Shown: piece after piece, positions 1 through 9,530 of the stretch | Numbering within the stretch: the stretch's first letter is position 1 | Layout of the letters: each line of letters begins with the position of its first letter | Source of the DNA: DUPQ01 sp022706885 | GTDB lineage: Bacteria > Bacillota > Clostridia > DUPQ01 | Length of the DNA stretch: 64,000 bases | NCBI GenBank assembly: GCA_022706885.1 | Contig: JAKJBR010000003.1 | Coordinates: forward strand, 36,316-100,315 | Reading direction: 5' to 3' | Made by a program: the position numbers and the translations under genes | The notes under the pieces: generated by a model | What the model was told of the DNA's origin: nothing | What the model saw: the letters and a program-made list of their open reading frames with translations, nothing else | Databases searched by the model: none

Positions 1-50
1 ACCGGATCGGGCAGTATTTCTCTTTTTGGGACATGTCCTTTTCTTGGCAC
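1..50 (-). CDS. rpsG: 30S ribosomal protein S7, N-terminal fragment (cut by window edge)
   Basis: The minus strand opens with a GTG codon at 50 and reads (M)PRKGHVPKREILPDP before leaving the window, the standard S7 start. S7 binds the 3' major domain of 16S rRNA and nucleates assembly of the small-subunit head. A strong AAGGAGG ribosome site lies about 8 bases upstream of the GTG and supports this start. It is the next gene after rpsL, as in the usual str operon. Only about 16 codons are visible. Confidence 0.93.
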   Translation of the reverse strand, partial: MPRKGHVPKREILPDP

Positions 51-161
51 TTGTCTTCCCTCCTTAATAATAATTTTTCATAGGTACTCAGCCGTGTCAG
101 CTGTCAGTCCGGGTACATATCACCTTTTATATATGTTAAGTACCGGATACTTCTAAGTACA

Positions 162-572
162 TTATTTACCTTTTTTTGCACCGTATTTGGATCTGCTTTG
201 TTTTCTGTTAGCAACTCCCTGTGCGTCCAATGTTCCTCTGATAATGTGATATCTTACACCGGGTAAGTCTTTGACTCTTCCGCCTCTTATGAGAACAACG
301 CTGTGTTCCTGAAGATTGTGGCCTATTCCCGGTATATATGCTGTCACTTCATACCCGTTGGAAAGTCTAACTCTTGCAATTTTCCTCAACGCGGAATTAG
401 GCTTCTTGGGAGTGTTGGTTTTTACCACCGTACACACTCCTCTTTTTTGAGGACAAGCTACTGCTGTAGTTCTCTTCCTGATGGTATTCATGCTTTTCTG
501 TAAAGCCGGTGACAGTGATTTCGTTTTGGAAACCTGTCTTCCTTTTGTTACCAGTTGATTAAATGTCGGCAT
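162..572 (-). CDS. rpsL: 30S ribosomal protein S12
   Basis: S12 sits at the decoding centre of the 30S subunit and controls translational accuracy. The 136-residue length fits Gram-positive S12. The conserved TPKKPNSALRK block and the GRVKDLPGVRYH loop are intact, so the lysines that mutate in streptomycin resistance are wild type by sequence. An AAAGGAGGG ribosome site precedes the ATG. It follows the L7Ae-like gene after about 32 bases and precedes rpsG, in the rpoB-rpoC-rpsL-rpsG transcription order. Confidence 0.99.
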   Translation of the reverse strand: MPTFNQLVTKGRQVSKTKSLSPALQKSMNTIRKRTTAVACPQKRGVCTVVKTNTPKKPNSALRKIARVRLSNGYEVTAYIPGIGHNLQEHSVVLIRGGRVKDLPGVRYHIIRGTLDAQGVANRKQSRSKYGAKKGK

Positions 573-604
573 CTTTTCCCTCCTTTCTTTAAGTAGTTAT
601 ATAT

Positions 605-847
605 TTACTTCAAAATACATACCGCTGATGCTTTAACGCTTATACCGTTTAACAATCCCAATTGTCCGGCGGTATCGGCATATCTTATCTCGACACCTTT
701 TTTCTCACATAATTTTGCAAGCGACTCAGTCAGTGAGCGGTCGGCGTCTTTAGCAATGTATACCGTCATTGCACGGTCTTCCGAAACGGCTTTCATCGAT
801 TGTTTAAGACCGATTACCTTTTTATCCTGCGATGCTGCCGTAAACAT
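605..847 (-). CDS. L7Ae/YbxF-family kink-turn RNA-binding protein
   Basis: A small protein (80 residues from the chosen start) of the L7Ae/L30e/S12e fold, equivalent to Bacillus YbxF. Family members bind kink-turn motifs in RNA. Its slot between rpoC and rpsL is typical of Firmicutes and supports the call. Two ATG codons are adjacent. The first (850) overlaps the rpoC TGA but lies only one base from the GGAGG, so the second (847) is the better start. Translation is probably coupled to rpoC. The precise cellular role of this family is not well established. Confidence 0.9.
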   Translation of the reverse strand: MFTAASQDKKVIGLKQSMKAVSEDRAMTVYIAKDADRSLTESLAKLCEKKGVEIRYADTAGQLGLLNGISVKASAVCILK

Positions 848-3800
848 CATTCCTCCTGCTCCTCTTCCGATTCGGATAAATCGTCGGAATCGGCATCATC
901 CGAAAGGTCTTCATCATCATACTCTCCGGAATGGTCAAGGTCAAGGGTTTCTTCATCTTCATTCATATCGTCAAACAAATCCACTTCATCTTCATAATCT
1001 TCTTCGACCATGAAATCCTCTTCATCATCTATCGGATCCATCTCAAGATAGGGGTCCTGATAAGCATTCATGCCTGTTCCCGCCGGAATGAGTTTTCCGA
1101 TAATAACGTTCTCCTTAAGTCCTATCAGATTATCGGTTTTACCTTTAATGGAAGCTTCGGTCAGTACACGCGTTGTTTCCTGGAAGGAAGCGGCGGAAAG
1201 GAATGAATCGGTGGCAAGAGAAGCTTTACTTATACCTAACAGTACCACTTCGCCGGTAGCAGGCTGTTTTTCTTCCTGTTCGGCAAGTTTGTTCTGCTTG
1301 TTGAAATCACTTACATCACAGTAACTGCCCGGTATGAGATTTGTATCTCCGCAATCTTCCACCTTTACTTTACGCAGCATCTGTTTAACTATTATTTCTA
1401 TATGCTTATCGTTAATATCAATACCCTGAAGCTTGTAAACTTTCTGTACTTCGCAGTCAATATATCTGTGTACACCGTCCACACCTTTTATCCTTAAGAT
1501 ATCATGCGGATTTTCCGAACCTTCGGTTATCTTATCGCCTTTTTTAATTTCCTGCTCATCTACAACAGTCAATCTGGAGCCGTAAGGAATAACATATGTA
1601 TGAGACTCATCTTCTCCGGTAACAATAACTTCCCTGCGTTTTCTGCTCTCGTTTATCTTAACAATACCGTCATTTTCCGATATAATTGCCAACCCTTTGG
1701 GTTTTCTGGCTTCGAAAAGTTCCTCGACACGCGGCAGACCCTGAGTAATGTCGTCTCCCGCGATACCGCCAGTATGGAAGGTTCTCATGGTAAGCTGGGT
1801 ACCCGGCTCGCCTATCGACTGAGCGGCAATAATACCGACAGCTTCTCCGATATTAACGGGCTTGCTGGATGCAAGGTTCATTCCGTAGCATTTTGCACAT
1901 ACTCCGAGTTCCGACTTGCAGGTTAATACAGAACGTACCTTAACTTCCTTAATACCCGCATCGACAATTCTCTTTGTAGCATCGGCATCTATATATCCGC
2001 CGGCTTCCACTATGATTTCGCCTGTTTTCTTATCTATAACGGGATCGGTGACATAACGACCGTATATCCTGTCTTTAAGTTTTACTACCACTTCACCGCT
2101 GTCCACTATATCGGAAACATAGATACCGTCTTCAGTACCGCAATCTTCTTCTCTTACTATGACATCCTGCGAAACATCCACAAGTCTTCTTGTGAGATAA
2201 CCGGAGTCGGCTGTTCTTAACGCGGTATCGGCAAGACCTTTTCTTGCACCGTTACTGGAAATGAAGAATTCCAAAACATTCAAGCCTTCACGGAAGTTGG
2301 ACTTTATCGGAATCTCTATGGTCTTTCCCGCTGTGTCAAACATCAGTCCCCTCATACCCGCAAGCTGCTTTATCTGGTTCATGTCTCCTCTGGCTCCCGA
2401 TCTGCTCATTACATTAAGAGGATTGAATGCATCCAAGCCTTCCATAAGCATCTTTGTAACATCATCGGTTGTTTTTCTCCACAATTTTATTATCTGATCG
2501 TGTCTCTCTTCATCGGTTATGAGACCTCTTCTGAAATCGTGGGTTATTTTATCCACCTTTTTCTCGGTAGCTTCAAGAATCTCGTTCTTGGAACTGGGGA
2601 TTATCATGTCGCTTACCGATATGGAAATAGCACCCTGTGTGGAATATCTGAATCCGATGGATTTTATCTTATCCAGAACTTCGGCGGTTTTTGCAATACC
2701 GTGTTTTGTTATGCATCTTTCAATGATTTCCGAAAGATTCTTTTTACCCACCATCCGGTCTATTTCCAAATCGAACATGGTATCGGGATTGGTCCTGTCC
2801 ACAAAACCCAGGTCCTGAGGAATAGCTTCATTGAATATAACTTTACCGCAGGTTACATCAATTATTTTGCTTACAACTTTTCCGTCTACTTCTCTTTCCA
2901 CTCTCATTTTTACTTTCGAATGGAGGCTTATTGTCTTTTCATGCAATGCCATAAGCATTTCGTCAAAGTTTCGGAATACTCTTCCTTCGCCTATCTCTCC
3001 GTCTTTCGCGGTGGTAAGATAGTAACCTCCCAGAACCATGTCCTGAGTGGGAACGGTAATGGGTTTTCCGTCTTTGGGTGCAAGCAGATTGTTGGCGGAA
3101 AGCATTAGTATTCTTGCTTCCGACTGAGCCTCTGCAGAAAGAGGAACGTGAACAGCCATCTGGTCTCCGTCAAAGTCCGCATTGTATGCGGTACATACCA
3201 ACGGATGCAGTTTGATAGCTCTTCCCTCTACAAGAACCGGTTCAAACGCCTGTATTCCCAATCTGTGCAGAGTAGGTGCTCTGTTTAGAAGAACGGGGTG
3301 ATCTTTAATAACATCCTCAAGAATATCCCATACTTCATTGCGTACTCTTTCCACCATTTTCTTTGCACTCTTAATATTCTGAGCGAACTTATCGGTAACA
3401 AGACGTTTCATGACAAAGGGTTTGAAAAGCTCCAGTGCCATTTCTTTGGGAAGACCGCATTGATACATCATCAGTTCCGGTCCCACAACTATAACCGAAC
3501 GTCCGGAATAGTCTACTCTCTTACCCAAAAGGTTCTGTCTGAATCGGCCCTGTTTTCCTCTTAACATATCCGATAAGGATTTTAGCGGCCTGTTGCCCGG
3601 TCCTACCACGGGTTTTCCTTTTCTGCCGTTGTTTATGAGGGCATCGACAGCTTCCTGAAGCATCCTTTTTTCATTTCTGACTATAATATCCGGAGCGGTA
3701 AGCTCCAAAAGCCTCTTAAGCCTGTTATTTCTGTTAATAACTCTTCTGTAAAGGTCATTAAGGTCGGAAGTGGCAAATCTGCCGCCGTCCAACTGCACCA

Positions 3801-4545
3801 TAGGGCGAAGATCGGGAGGTATAACAGGTATTGTATCCAAAATCATCCATTCCGGCTTGTTTCCGGACACTCTGAATGATTCCATAGCTTCCAGTCTCTT
3901 AATTATTCTTCCTCTTTTTTGTCCCGTGCTTGTCTGCAGTTCCTCTTTAAGAAGAGTACTTTCCACTTCAACATCAATCCTTGCAAGCAATATCTGCACC
4001 GCTTCGGCACCCATACGTGCTTTGAAAGAATCTCTGCCGTATTTATCTATTAATTCTCTGTACTGAAGTTCGGTAAGTAAATCTTTTACTTCAATGGTTT
4101 TGTCATTAACCTTGACATCTTCATTATGCACTTCCAGCACTACATAAGAGTTAAAATACAGAATCCTTTCCAATGCTCTGGGGCTCATATCCAATACAAG
4201 ACCCATTCTGCTGGGAATTCCTCTGAAATACCATATGTGGGAGACAGGTGCTGCAAGTTCTATATGTCCCATACGCTCTCTTCTTACCTTGCTTTTGGTA
4301 ATTTCCACTCCGCAACGGTCACATATTATACCTTTGTGTCTGACTCTTTTATACTTTCCGCAATGGCATTCCCAGTCCTTGGTGGGACCGAATATTTTTT
4401 CACAGAAAAGTCCGCCGGCTTCAGGTTTCAGTGTTCTGTAGTTAATTGTTTCAGGTTTCTTAACCTCGCCTCTGGACCATTCCTTAATCATCTCGGAAGA
4501 AGCCAAACCGATTTTAATCATGTCAAAATTTGTATAATCCTGCAT
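847..4545 (-). CDS. rpoC: DNA-directed RNA polymerase subunit beta'
   Basis: Catalytic subunit of RNA polymerase, 1232 residues. The N-terminal zinc ribbon (CHCGKYKRVRHKGIICDRCG), the rudder/lid region and the Mg-binding NADFDGDQM motif are present, as are trigger-loop sequence around MRTFHTGG and the second zinc site with CKSELGVCAKCYG. There is no sign of frameshift. The last 60 or so residues form a very acidic Asp/Glu-rich tail that is not part of the catalytic core. The gene starts 3 bases after the rpoB stop with a GGGAG ribosome site. Confidence 0.99.
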   Translation of the reverse strand: MQDYTNFDMIKIGLASSEMIKEWSRGEVKKPETINYRTLKPEAGGLFCEKIFGPTKDWECHCGKYKRVRHKGIICDRCGVEITKSKVRRERMGHIELAAPVSHIWYFRGIPSRMGLVLDMSPRALERILYFNSYVVLEVHNEDVKVNDKTIEVKDLLTELQYRELIDKYGRDSFKARMGAEAVQILLARIDVEVESTLLKEELQTSTGQKRGRIIKRLEAMESFRVSGNKPEWMILDTIPVIPPDLRPMVQLDGGRFATSDLNDLYRRVINRNNRLKRLLELTAPDIIVRNEKRMLQEAVDALINNGRKGKPVVGPGNRPLKSLSDMLRGKQGRFRQNLLGKRVDYSGRSVIVVGPELMMYQCGLPKEMALELFKPFVMKRLVTDKFAQNIKSAKKMVERVRNEVWDILEDVIKDHPVLLNRAPTLHRLGIQAFEPVLVEGRAIKLHPLVCTAYNADFDGDQMAVHVPLSAEAQSEARILMLSANNLLAPKDGKPITVPTQDMVLGGYYLTTAKDGEIGEGRVFRNFDEMLMALHEKTISLHSKVKMRVEREVDGKVVSKIIDVTCGKVIFNEAIPQDLGFVDRTNPDTMFDLEIDRMVGKKNLSEIIERCITKHGIAKTAEVLDKIKSIGFRYSTQGAISISVSDMIIPSSKNEILEATEKKVDKITHDFRRGLITDEERHDQIIKLWRKTTDDVTKMLMEGLDAFNPLNVMSRSGARGDMNQIKQLAGMRGLMFDTAGKTIEIPIKSNFREGLNVLEFFISSNGARKGLADTALRTADSGYLTRRLVDVSQDVIVREEDCGTEDGIYVSDIVDSGEVVVKLKDRIYGRYVTDPVIDKKTGEIIVEAGGYIDADATKRIVDAGIKEVKVRSVLTCKSELGVCAKCYGMNLASSKPVNIGEAVGIIAAQSIGEPGTQLTMRTFHTGGIAGDDITQGLPRVEELFEARKPKGLAIISENDGIVKINESRKRREVIVTGEDESHTYVIPYGSRLTVVDEQEIKKGDKITEGSENPHDILRIKGVDGVHRYIDCEVQKVYKLQGIDINDKHIEIIVKQMLRKVKVEDCGDTNLIPGSYCDVSDFNKQNKLAEQEEKQPATGEVVLLGISKASLATDSFLSAASFQETTRVLTEASIKGKTDNLIGLKENVIIGKLIPAGTGMNAYQDPYLEMDPIDDEEDFMVEEDYEDEVDLFDDMNEDEETLDLDHSGEYDDEDLSDDADSDDLSESEEEQEE

Positions 4546-4548
4546 TCT

Positions 4549-7500
4549 TTACTCTCCCATGTCATCTAAATCAACTATATCCTGCACATCGGATATCTTT
4601 GAATAATCTACGCCGGTGTCATTGTCATCAGCAGTTTTCATCATCATACCGGATATTTCCTCTGAATTGATATCTTCGTCGTCCTCAAAATCGTCATCGC
4701 CTCTTGCCAATTCCATATTGAACAATTCATCATTGTCCAATGTATAATCTTCGGTTCCGGAAATATTGATATCCAATCTGGGTATATCATCTTCACTTCC
4801 GTCACGAAGCATAACTACCGAGTGATCCGACTTGAGTATTTTCACATCCAAAGCAAGACTCTGAAGTTCCTTGACCAGAACTTTAAAAGATTCCGGAATA
4901 CCGGATTTGGGGATATTTTCTCCCTTTACAATTGCCTCGTATGTCTTTACTCTTCCGATAACATCATCGGATTTGACGGTCAATATCTCCTGTAAAGTAT
5001 AGGCGGCGCCGTATGCTTCCAGTGCCCACACTTCCATTTCTCCGAAACGCTGTCCGCCGAACTGTGCTTTACCGCCTAAAGGCTGTTGCGTAACCAACGA
5101 ATACGGTCCTGTGGAGCGGGCATGAATCTTATCATCAACAAGGTGATGCAGTTTAAGCATATACATATAGCCCACGGTAACTCTGTTATCAAAAGGCTCG
5201 CCGGTTCTTCCGTCATACAGAACGGTTTTGCCGTCTTCCGACAGGTTCGCCATTTTCAGACACTCTATTATGTCCATTTCCGATGCTCCGTCGAATACCG
5301 GGGTGGCTATTTTCCAGCCCAAAGCTTTTGCCGCATATCCTAAATGCACTTCCAGTACCTGCCCGATGTTCATACGCGAAGGAACACCGAGGGGATTCAA
5401 TACTATCTGCAGCGGTGTGCCGTCTTCCAGGAAAGGCATATCCGCTTCGGGTAACACACGGGATATAACGCCCTTGTTACCGTGACGTCCGGCCATCTTA
5501 TCACCTACGGCTATCTTTCTCTTCTGAGCGATAAACACTCTTACAACCTGATTAACTCCGGGATTGAGGTCGTCGCCGGCTTCTTTTGTAAACAGTTTAA
5601 CATCCACTACTATACCCGATTCACCGTGAGGTACTCTCAGGGATGTATCTCTTACATCTCTGGATTTTTCTCCGAATATGGCTCTCAAGAGTCGCTCTTC
5701 GGGTGTCAGCTCGGTTTCTCCCTTGGGAGTTACTTTACCTACAAGTATATCGCCTGCCTGAACTTCGGCACCGATACGAATAATTCCTCTTTCATCCAGA
5801 TCTTTAAGCGCATCATCACCTATATTGGGTATATCTCTTGTTATATCCTCAGGTCCCAGTTTGGTATCTCTTGCTTCCAGATCATATTCTTCAATGTGAA
5901 TGGATGTGAAAACATCGTCCTCAACCAGTCGCTCACTGATAAGTATGGCATCCTCGTAGTTATAGCCTTCCCATGTCATAAATCCGACCAGCACGTTCTT
6001 TCCTAAGGAAATTTCTCCTCCGTCTGTGGAAGGTCCGTCGGCAATGACATCGCCTGCTTCAACCTTATCGCCTTTCTTGACAATAACTTTCTGGTTTATG
6101 CATGTTCCCTGATTACTTCTTTTATATTTAAGTATCTTATATTCGTCCCGCTCACCGTCCACGGTATCAATAACCACCCTGTCGGCTGAAACATTTTTGA
6201 CTTCTCCCGCTCTTTTTGCCAATACGCATACTCCCGAGTCGGTAGCAACCTTATATTCCATACCGGTTGCAATAACGGGAGCTTCGGTTCTTATAAGGGG
6301 AACGGCCTGTCTTTGCATGTTGGAACCCATCAGCGCTCTGTTGGCATCGTCATTTTCCAAAAAAGGTATCATGCTTGTGGCAACCGATACCAGCTGTTTG
6401 GGAGATACGTCCATATAGTCAACATCCTTGGAATCTCTCATTACCTTGTTATTGCGATATCTGCAGCTCACTCTGGGCGTTGCGAAACGACCGTCTGCGG
6501 TCAGTTCCGAGTTGGCCTGAGCCACAATATAAATGTCCTCTTCATCTGCTGTCAGGTAATCAATTTCTTCGGTAACCGTGTGAGTTTCTTTATTTACTCT
6601 GCGATACGGTGTTTCGATAAATCCGTATTCGTTAATTCTTGCATATGTGCTCAAAGAAGCTATAAGTCCGATGTTGGGTCCTTCCGGAGTCTCAATGGGG
6701 CACATTCTTCCGTAATGCGAGTAGTGAACGTCACGAACCTCGAAGTTGGCCCGCTCTCTGCTCAAACCGCCGGGGCCTAAAGCCGAAAGTCTTCTCTTAT
6801 GGGTTATCTCGGCAAGAGGATTGGGCTGATCCATAAACTGTGACAGCTGGCTGGAGCCGAAAAACTCCTTTATTACCGCAGTTACGGGACGGATATTAAT
6901 CAATGCCTGAGGTGTTACAATATCAATGTCCTGAATGGTCATCTTCTCGCGAATTACCCGCTCCATTCTTGCAAACCCTATCCTGAACTGATTCTGCAGC
7001 AATTCTCCTACCGATCTTATTCTTCTGTTACCCAGATGGTCTATGTCGTCGGTGTGGTACAAACCGTAATCCAATCCCAGTAAATAGCTTATGGAAGCTA
7101 TAATATCAATCCTGGTAATATTTTTGGGACATAAGTCATATCTTCTTTTTTCAAAAGCTTCTTTTATTTCTTCCTGTGTGGAACATTCGGCAAGTATTTC
7201 TTTCAGTACTTTGTAGTTTACCTTATCGGTAAGCCCCAGTGCGGTATGATTGAAATCTATGAAAGAAGACGCATCAACCGTCTCATTTCCTATAACTACA
7301 TGAACATGATTATCACATTTTACTTTTACTACATTTATTCCGGCATTTTCCACCGCAATTGCCTTAGCCTCGTCAATAACTTCATCGGCTTCCACCAAAA
7401 TCTCTCCGGTCTCGGAATCAACTATTCTCTCGGCTGATACAGTTCCTGCTATTCTCGGAGCAACGGAGAGTTTCTTGTTGAATTTATATCTTCCGAATCT

Positions 7501-8301
7501 GGCAAGATCATATCTTCTGGCATCAAAAAACAATCCTTCAAATAAGTTTTCGGCACTTTCTATCGTAGGAGGCTCGCCCGGTCTTAACCTTTTGTATATC
7601 TCAAACAATCCGCCTTCTCTGGTTTTCGTTTCGTCTTTTGCATATGTTGCATCCAGTTTATAGTCTTCTCCGAATACCGCGGTTATATCGGAATCTTTAG
7701 CAAATCCCAATGCTCTTAAGAAAACCGTCAGAGGCAACTTTCTGGTTCTGTCTATTCTTACATACAAAACCCCGTTGGAATCGGTTTCATATTCTATCCA
7801 TGCTCCCCTGTTGGGAATAAGTGTGCTGGAAAAAAGACTTTTTCCGGCTTTATCTTTCTTCTCGGCATAATATGCACCGGGAGATCTTACCAACTGGCTG
7901 ACAATAACTCGCTCCGCACCGTTAATGATAAATGTGCCGGTGTCGGTCATTATGGGGAAATCTCCCATAAATATTTCCTGTTCCTTGACCTCTCCGGTAT
8001 CTTTTCTTATAAGACGGACTTTTACTCTCAAAGGAGCCTGATAGGTGGCATCTCTTTCCTTACATTCCTGCACGTCAAGCTTAGGCTTGTCCGCAATCCT
8101 GTAATCAATAAAATCCAGCATTAAATTATCGGTATGATCACGAACCGGTGATACATCCTTAAAAACCTCTCTGAGTCCCTCATCGAGAAACCACTGATAA
8201 GACTTTTTCTGAACTTCTATAAGATTGGGCATTTCCAGAACTTCTTTGATTTTTGAGAAACTCATTCTTTCTCGTTTTCCGTATTGAATAGGATGTATCA
8301 T
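4549..8301 (-). CDS. rpoB: DNA-directed RNA polymerase subunit beta
   Basis: Beta subunit of RNA polymerase, 1250 residues. The rifampicin-binding region reads SSQLSQFMDQPNPLAEITHK followed by RRLSALGPGG. The Ser, Gln, Asp, His, Arg and Ser residues usually changed in resistance are wild type, so susceptibility is expected. Other conserved blocks include IETPEGPNIGLI and GDKMAGRHGNKGV. The C-terminus carries an acidic extension rich in Asp and Glu, mirroring the tail of rpoC. The ATG has GAGGTG 8 bases upstream. It is the first gene of the transcription unit; rplJ/rplL are not adjacent. Confidence 0.99.
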   Translation of the reverse strand: MIHPIQYGKRERMSFSKIKEVLEMPNLIEVQKKSYQWFLDEGLREVFKDVSPVRDHTDNLMLDFIDYRIADKPKLDVQECKERDATYQAPLRVKVRLIRKDTGEVKEQEIFMGDFPIMTDTGTFIINGAERVIVSQLVRSPGAYYAEKKDKAGKSLFSSTLIPNRGAWIEYETDSNGVLYVRIDRTRKLPLTVFLRALGFAKDSDITAVFGEDYKLDATYAKDETKTREGGLFEIYKRLRPGEPPTIESAENLFEGLFFDARRYDLARFGRYKFNKKLSVAPRIAGTVSAERIVDSETGEILVEADEVIDEAKAIAVENAGINVVKVKCDNHVHVVIGNETVDASSFIDFNHTALGLTDKVNYKVLKEILAECSTQEEIKEAFEKRRYDLCPKNITRIDIIASISYLLGLDYGLYHTDDIDHLGNRRIRSVGELLQNQFRIGFARMERVIREKMTIQDIDIVTPQALINIRPVTAVIKEFFGSSQLSQFMDQPNPLAEITHKRRLSALGPGGLSRERANFEVRDVHYSHYGRMCPIETPEGPNIGLIASLSTYARINEYGFIETPYRRVNKETHTVTEEIDYLTADEEDIYIVAQANSELTADGRFATPRVSCRYRNNKVMRDSKDVDYMDVSPKQLVSVATSMIPFLENDDANRALMGSNMQRQAVPLIRTEAPVIATGMEYKVATDSGVCVLAKRAGEVKNVSADRVVIDTVDGERDEYKILKYKRSNQGTCINQKVIVKKGDKVEAGDVIADGPSTDGGEISLGKNVLVGFMTWEGYNYEDAILISERLVEDDVFTSIHIEEYDLEARDTKLGPEDITRDIPNIGDDALKDLDERGIIRIGAEVQAGDILVGKVTPKGETELTPEERLLRAIFGEKSRDVRDTSLRVPHGESGIVVDVKLFTKEAGDDLNPGVNQVVRVFIAQKRKIAVGDKMAGRHGNKGVISRVLPEADMPFLEDGTPLQIVLNPLGVPSRMNIGQVLEVHLGYAAKALGWKIATPVFDGASEMDIIECLKMANLSEDGKTVLYDGRTGEPFDNRVTVGYMYMLKLHHLVDDKIHARSTGPYSLVTQQPLGGKAQFGGQRFGEMEVWALEAYGAAYTLQEILTVKSDDVIGRVKTYEAIVKGENIPKSGIPESFKVLVKELQSLALDVKILKSDHSVVMLRDGSEDDIPRLDINISGTEDYTLDNDELFNMELARGDDDFEDDEDINSEEISGMMMKTADDNDTGVDYSKISDVQDIVDLDDMGE

Positions 8302-8453
8302 TAATTAGTCACCTCATGTCCTTTTCTATATCATCCCCATGGTAACGGCTGCTGTTTTAAGTGTCGGCAAACCGGTGCCATAATAACCTTATGCACCTCC
8401 GATTTCAGTAATTTCCTGTCGACAGGCGCAAAAATACGCAGATTAGCGCATCA
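8302..8453 (-). promoter_or_regulatory. rpoB 5' leader (about 150 nt untranslated region)
   Basis: Between the predicted transcription start near 8453 and the rpoB ATG lies an unusually long leader. It contains the 12-base palindrome CCTGTCGACAGG and a possible 16-codon reading frame (MAPVCRHLKQQPLPWG) beginning near 8379 with only a weak AAGG site. No recognised riboswitch or L10-type leader was identified. Whether it regulates rpoBC is inference. Confidence 0.4.
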
Positions 8454-8459
8454 TTCATA

Positions 8460-8488
8460 ATCCTATCGCATATGTCTGTCCGTGTCAA
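8460..8488 (-). promoter_or_regulatory. sigma-A promoter of rpoB
   Basis: A perfect -35 TTGACA (8483-8488), a 17-base spacer and -10 TAGGAT (8460-8465). Immediately upstream is an AT-rich run resembling an UP element, as expected for a highly expressed operon. The only downstream genes on this strand are rpoB onward. Confidence 0.8.
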
Positions 8489-8558
8489 TAGAAATATATA
8501 AATTTTATTCTTAAAGTCGCTTTTTTCTTTAGTCGGCTGCTTTAATCTTAAGGCACAA

Positions 8559-8855
8559 TCAGTTGAGATATGTTTCCTTAATCTTTGTCATATATTCTTC
8601 AAGATATTTCTTAAGCCCGGGAGAAGCATGGTCCATCAGCCGGTTTATTTTTTCTCCCTGATTATATATTTCCTCGGATAAAATCTCCTCCATACGTTTG
8701 TTGGTCTGTAAATCGAATATCCGTATATTTTTCAAGGTAGACTCTATTTCCTTTTCTATAAGCACAAGAAGAGCCACATCCCTTTCGTCCAAGGCAAGCT
8801 CCTCCAATATACCTTCTTCAAAATCCGTCATGTCATCATAATCAGTTTTTTTCAT
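8559..8855 (-). CDS. Small helical protein of unknown function (98 aa)
   Basis: I do not recognise this protein. It is acidic at the N-terminus (KKTDYDDMTDFEEG), has no signal peptide or membrane segment, and its remaining sequence is charged and heptad-like, suggesting a helical bundle of the kind seen in small chaperones such as FlgN; that comparison is only a guess. Its start overlaps the end of the upstream lipoprotein gene by 14 bases, so it is probably co-translated with it in the hydratase operon. Confidence 0.65.
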   Translation of the reverse strand: MKKTDYDDMTDFEEGILEELALDERDVALLVLIEKEIESTLKNIRIFDLQTNKRMEEILSEEIYNQGEKINRLMDHASPGLKKYLEEYMTKIKETYLN

Positions 8856-9519
8856 ATATACCTATATCCATCGTATTCTTATCCGGTTGTCTTACTATGG
8901 TAAGAATGTAATCATTATTCTCCGCAACAAAAACCGTCTCCGAAGTCACCAGTATTGCAGTAAACCCTGCAGCTATCGCATCCGCCGTGTATGATTCGAA
9001 TTTCTCTTTACCGATATCCTCGGTAACTACCGTTATATTGTTGGATTCGCCTATAATCTGTAAAACCTTAGCGCCGGGAGGTGCTGACAACATTGTGATG
9101 TATCCTTCTTTCGGCCATGTAAGAGGAGTGGTCAGTTCAATAACCATATTATGCGTATCGACATCTCTGTTCATTGCCAGATAATAGTCATCCAACGATC
9201 CCGCAAAAGCTTCTTTTGTTTCCACGCTTATATTCTTATACCCGATACTTTTCAATGTCTCTATATACTTCATAAAGGATTCATCGTCCACGTTATAAAG
9301 ATAAATTCTCAGTATCTGACCGTAAAACTTGTAATAATTTACTTCGCCGCCTTTAATCTTAGGCAAAACATCCGCTCCCAGATATTCCGAAGGCCAGTTC
9401 TGCTCGGTCGTTACGACATAACTCGGAGTACCCCCGTCAGGTGTCTTCTGATTATTGCAAGCGGTCAATGTAAAGACCATGATTACGACCAATATAAGTG
9501 CAGTGATTCTTCTTGTCAT
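8842..9519 (-). CDS. Predicted lipoprotein of unknown function
   Basis: The ATG at 9519 was chosen because GGAGGAGAG lies directly upstream; a longer frame reaching 9564 would run into the preceding gene. From this start there is a classic lipoprotein signal: MTRR, a hydrophobic stretch, then the lipobox LTAC with the lipidated Cys at about residue 21. The mature part of about 205 residues should sit outside the membrane. No domain is recognised. The start is 11 bases after the hydratase stop, so the two are likely co-transcribed. Confidence 0.8.
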   Translation of the reverse strand: MTRRITALILVVIMVFTLTACNNQKTPDGGTPSYVVTTEQNWPSEYLGADVLPKIKGGEVNYYKFYGQILRIYLYNVDDESFMKYIETLKSIGYKNISVETKEAFAGSLDDYYLAMNRDVDTHNMVIELTTPLTWPKEGYITMLSAPPGAKVLQIIGESNNITVVTEDIGKEKFESYTADAIAAGFTAILVTSETVFVAENNDYILTIVRQPDKNTMDIGIYEKN

Positions 9520-9530
9520 TCTCTCCTCCG

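Noticed and set aside
2500..3108. Plus-strand frame of 202 codons
   Set aside because: Lies wholly antisense to rpoC with no family features.
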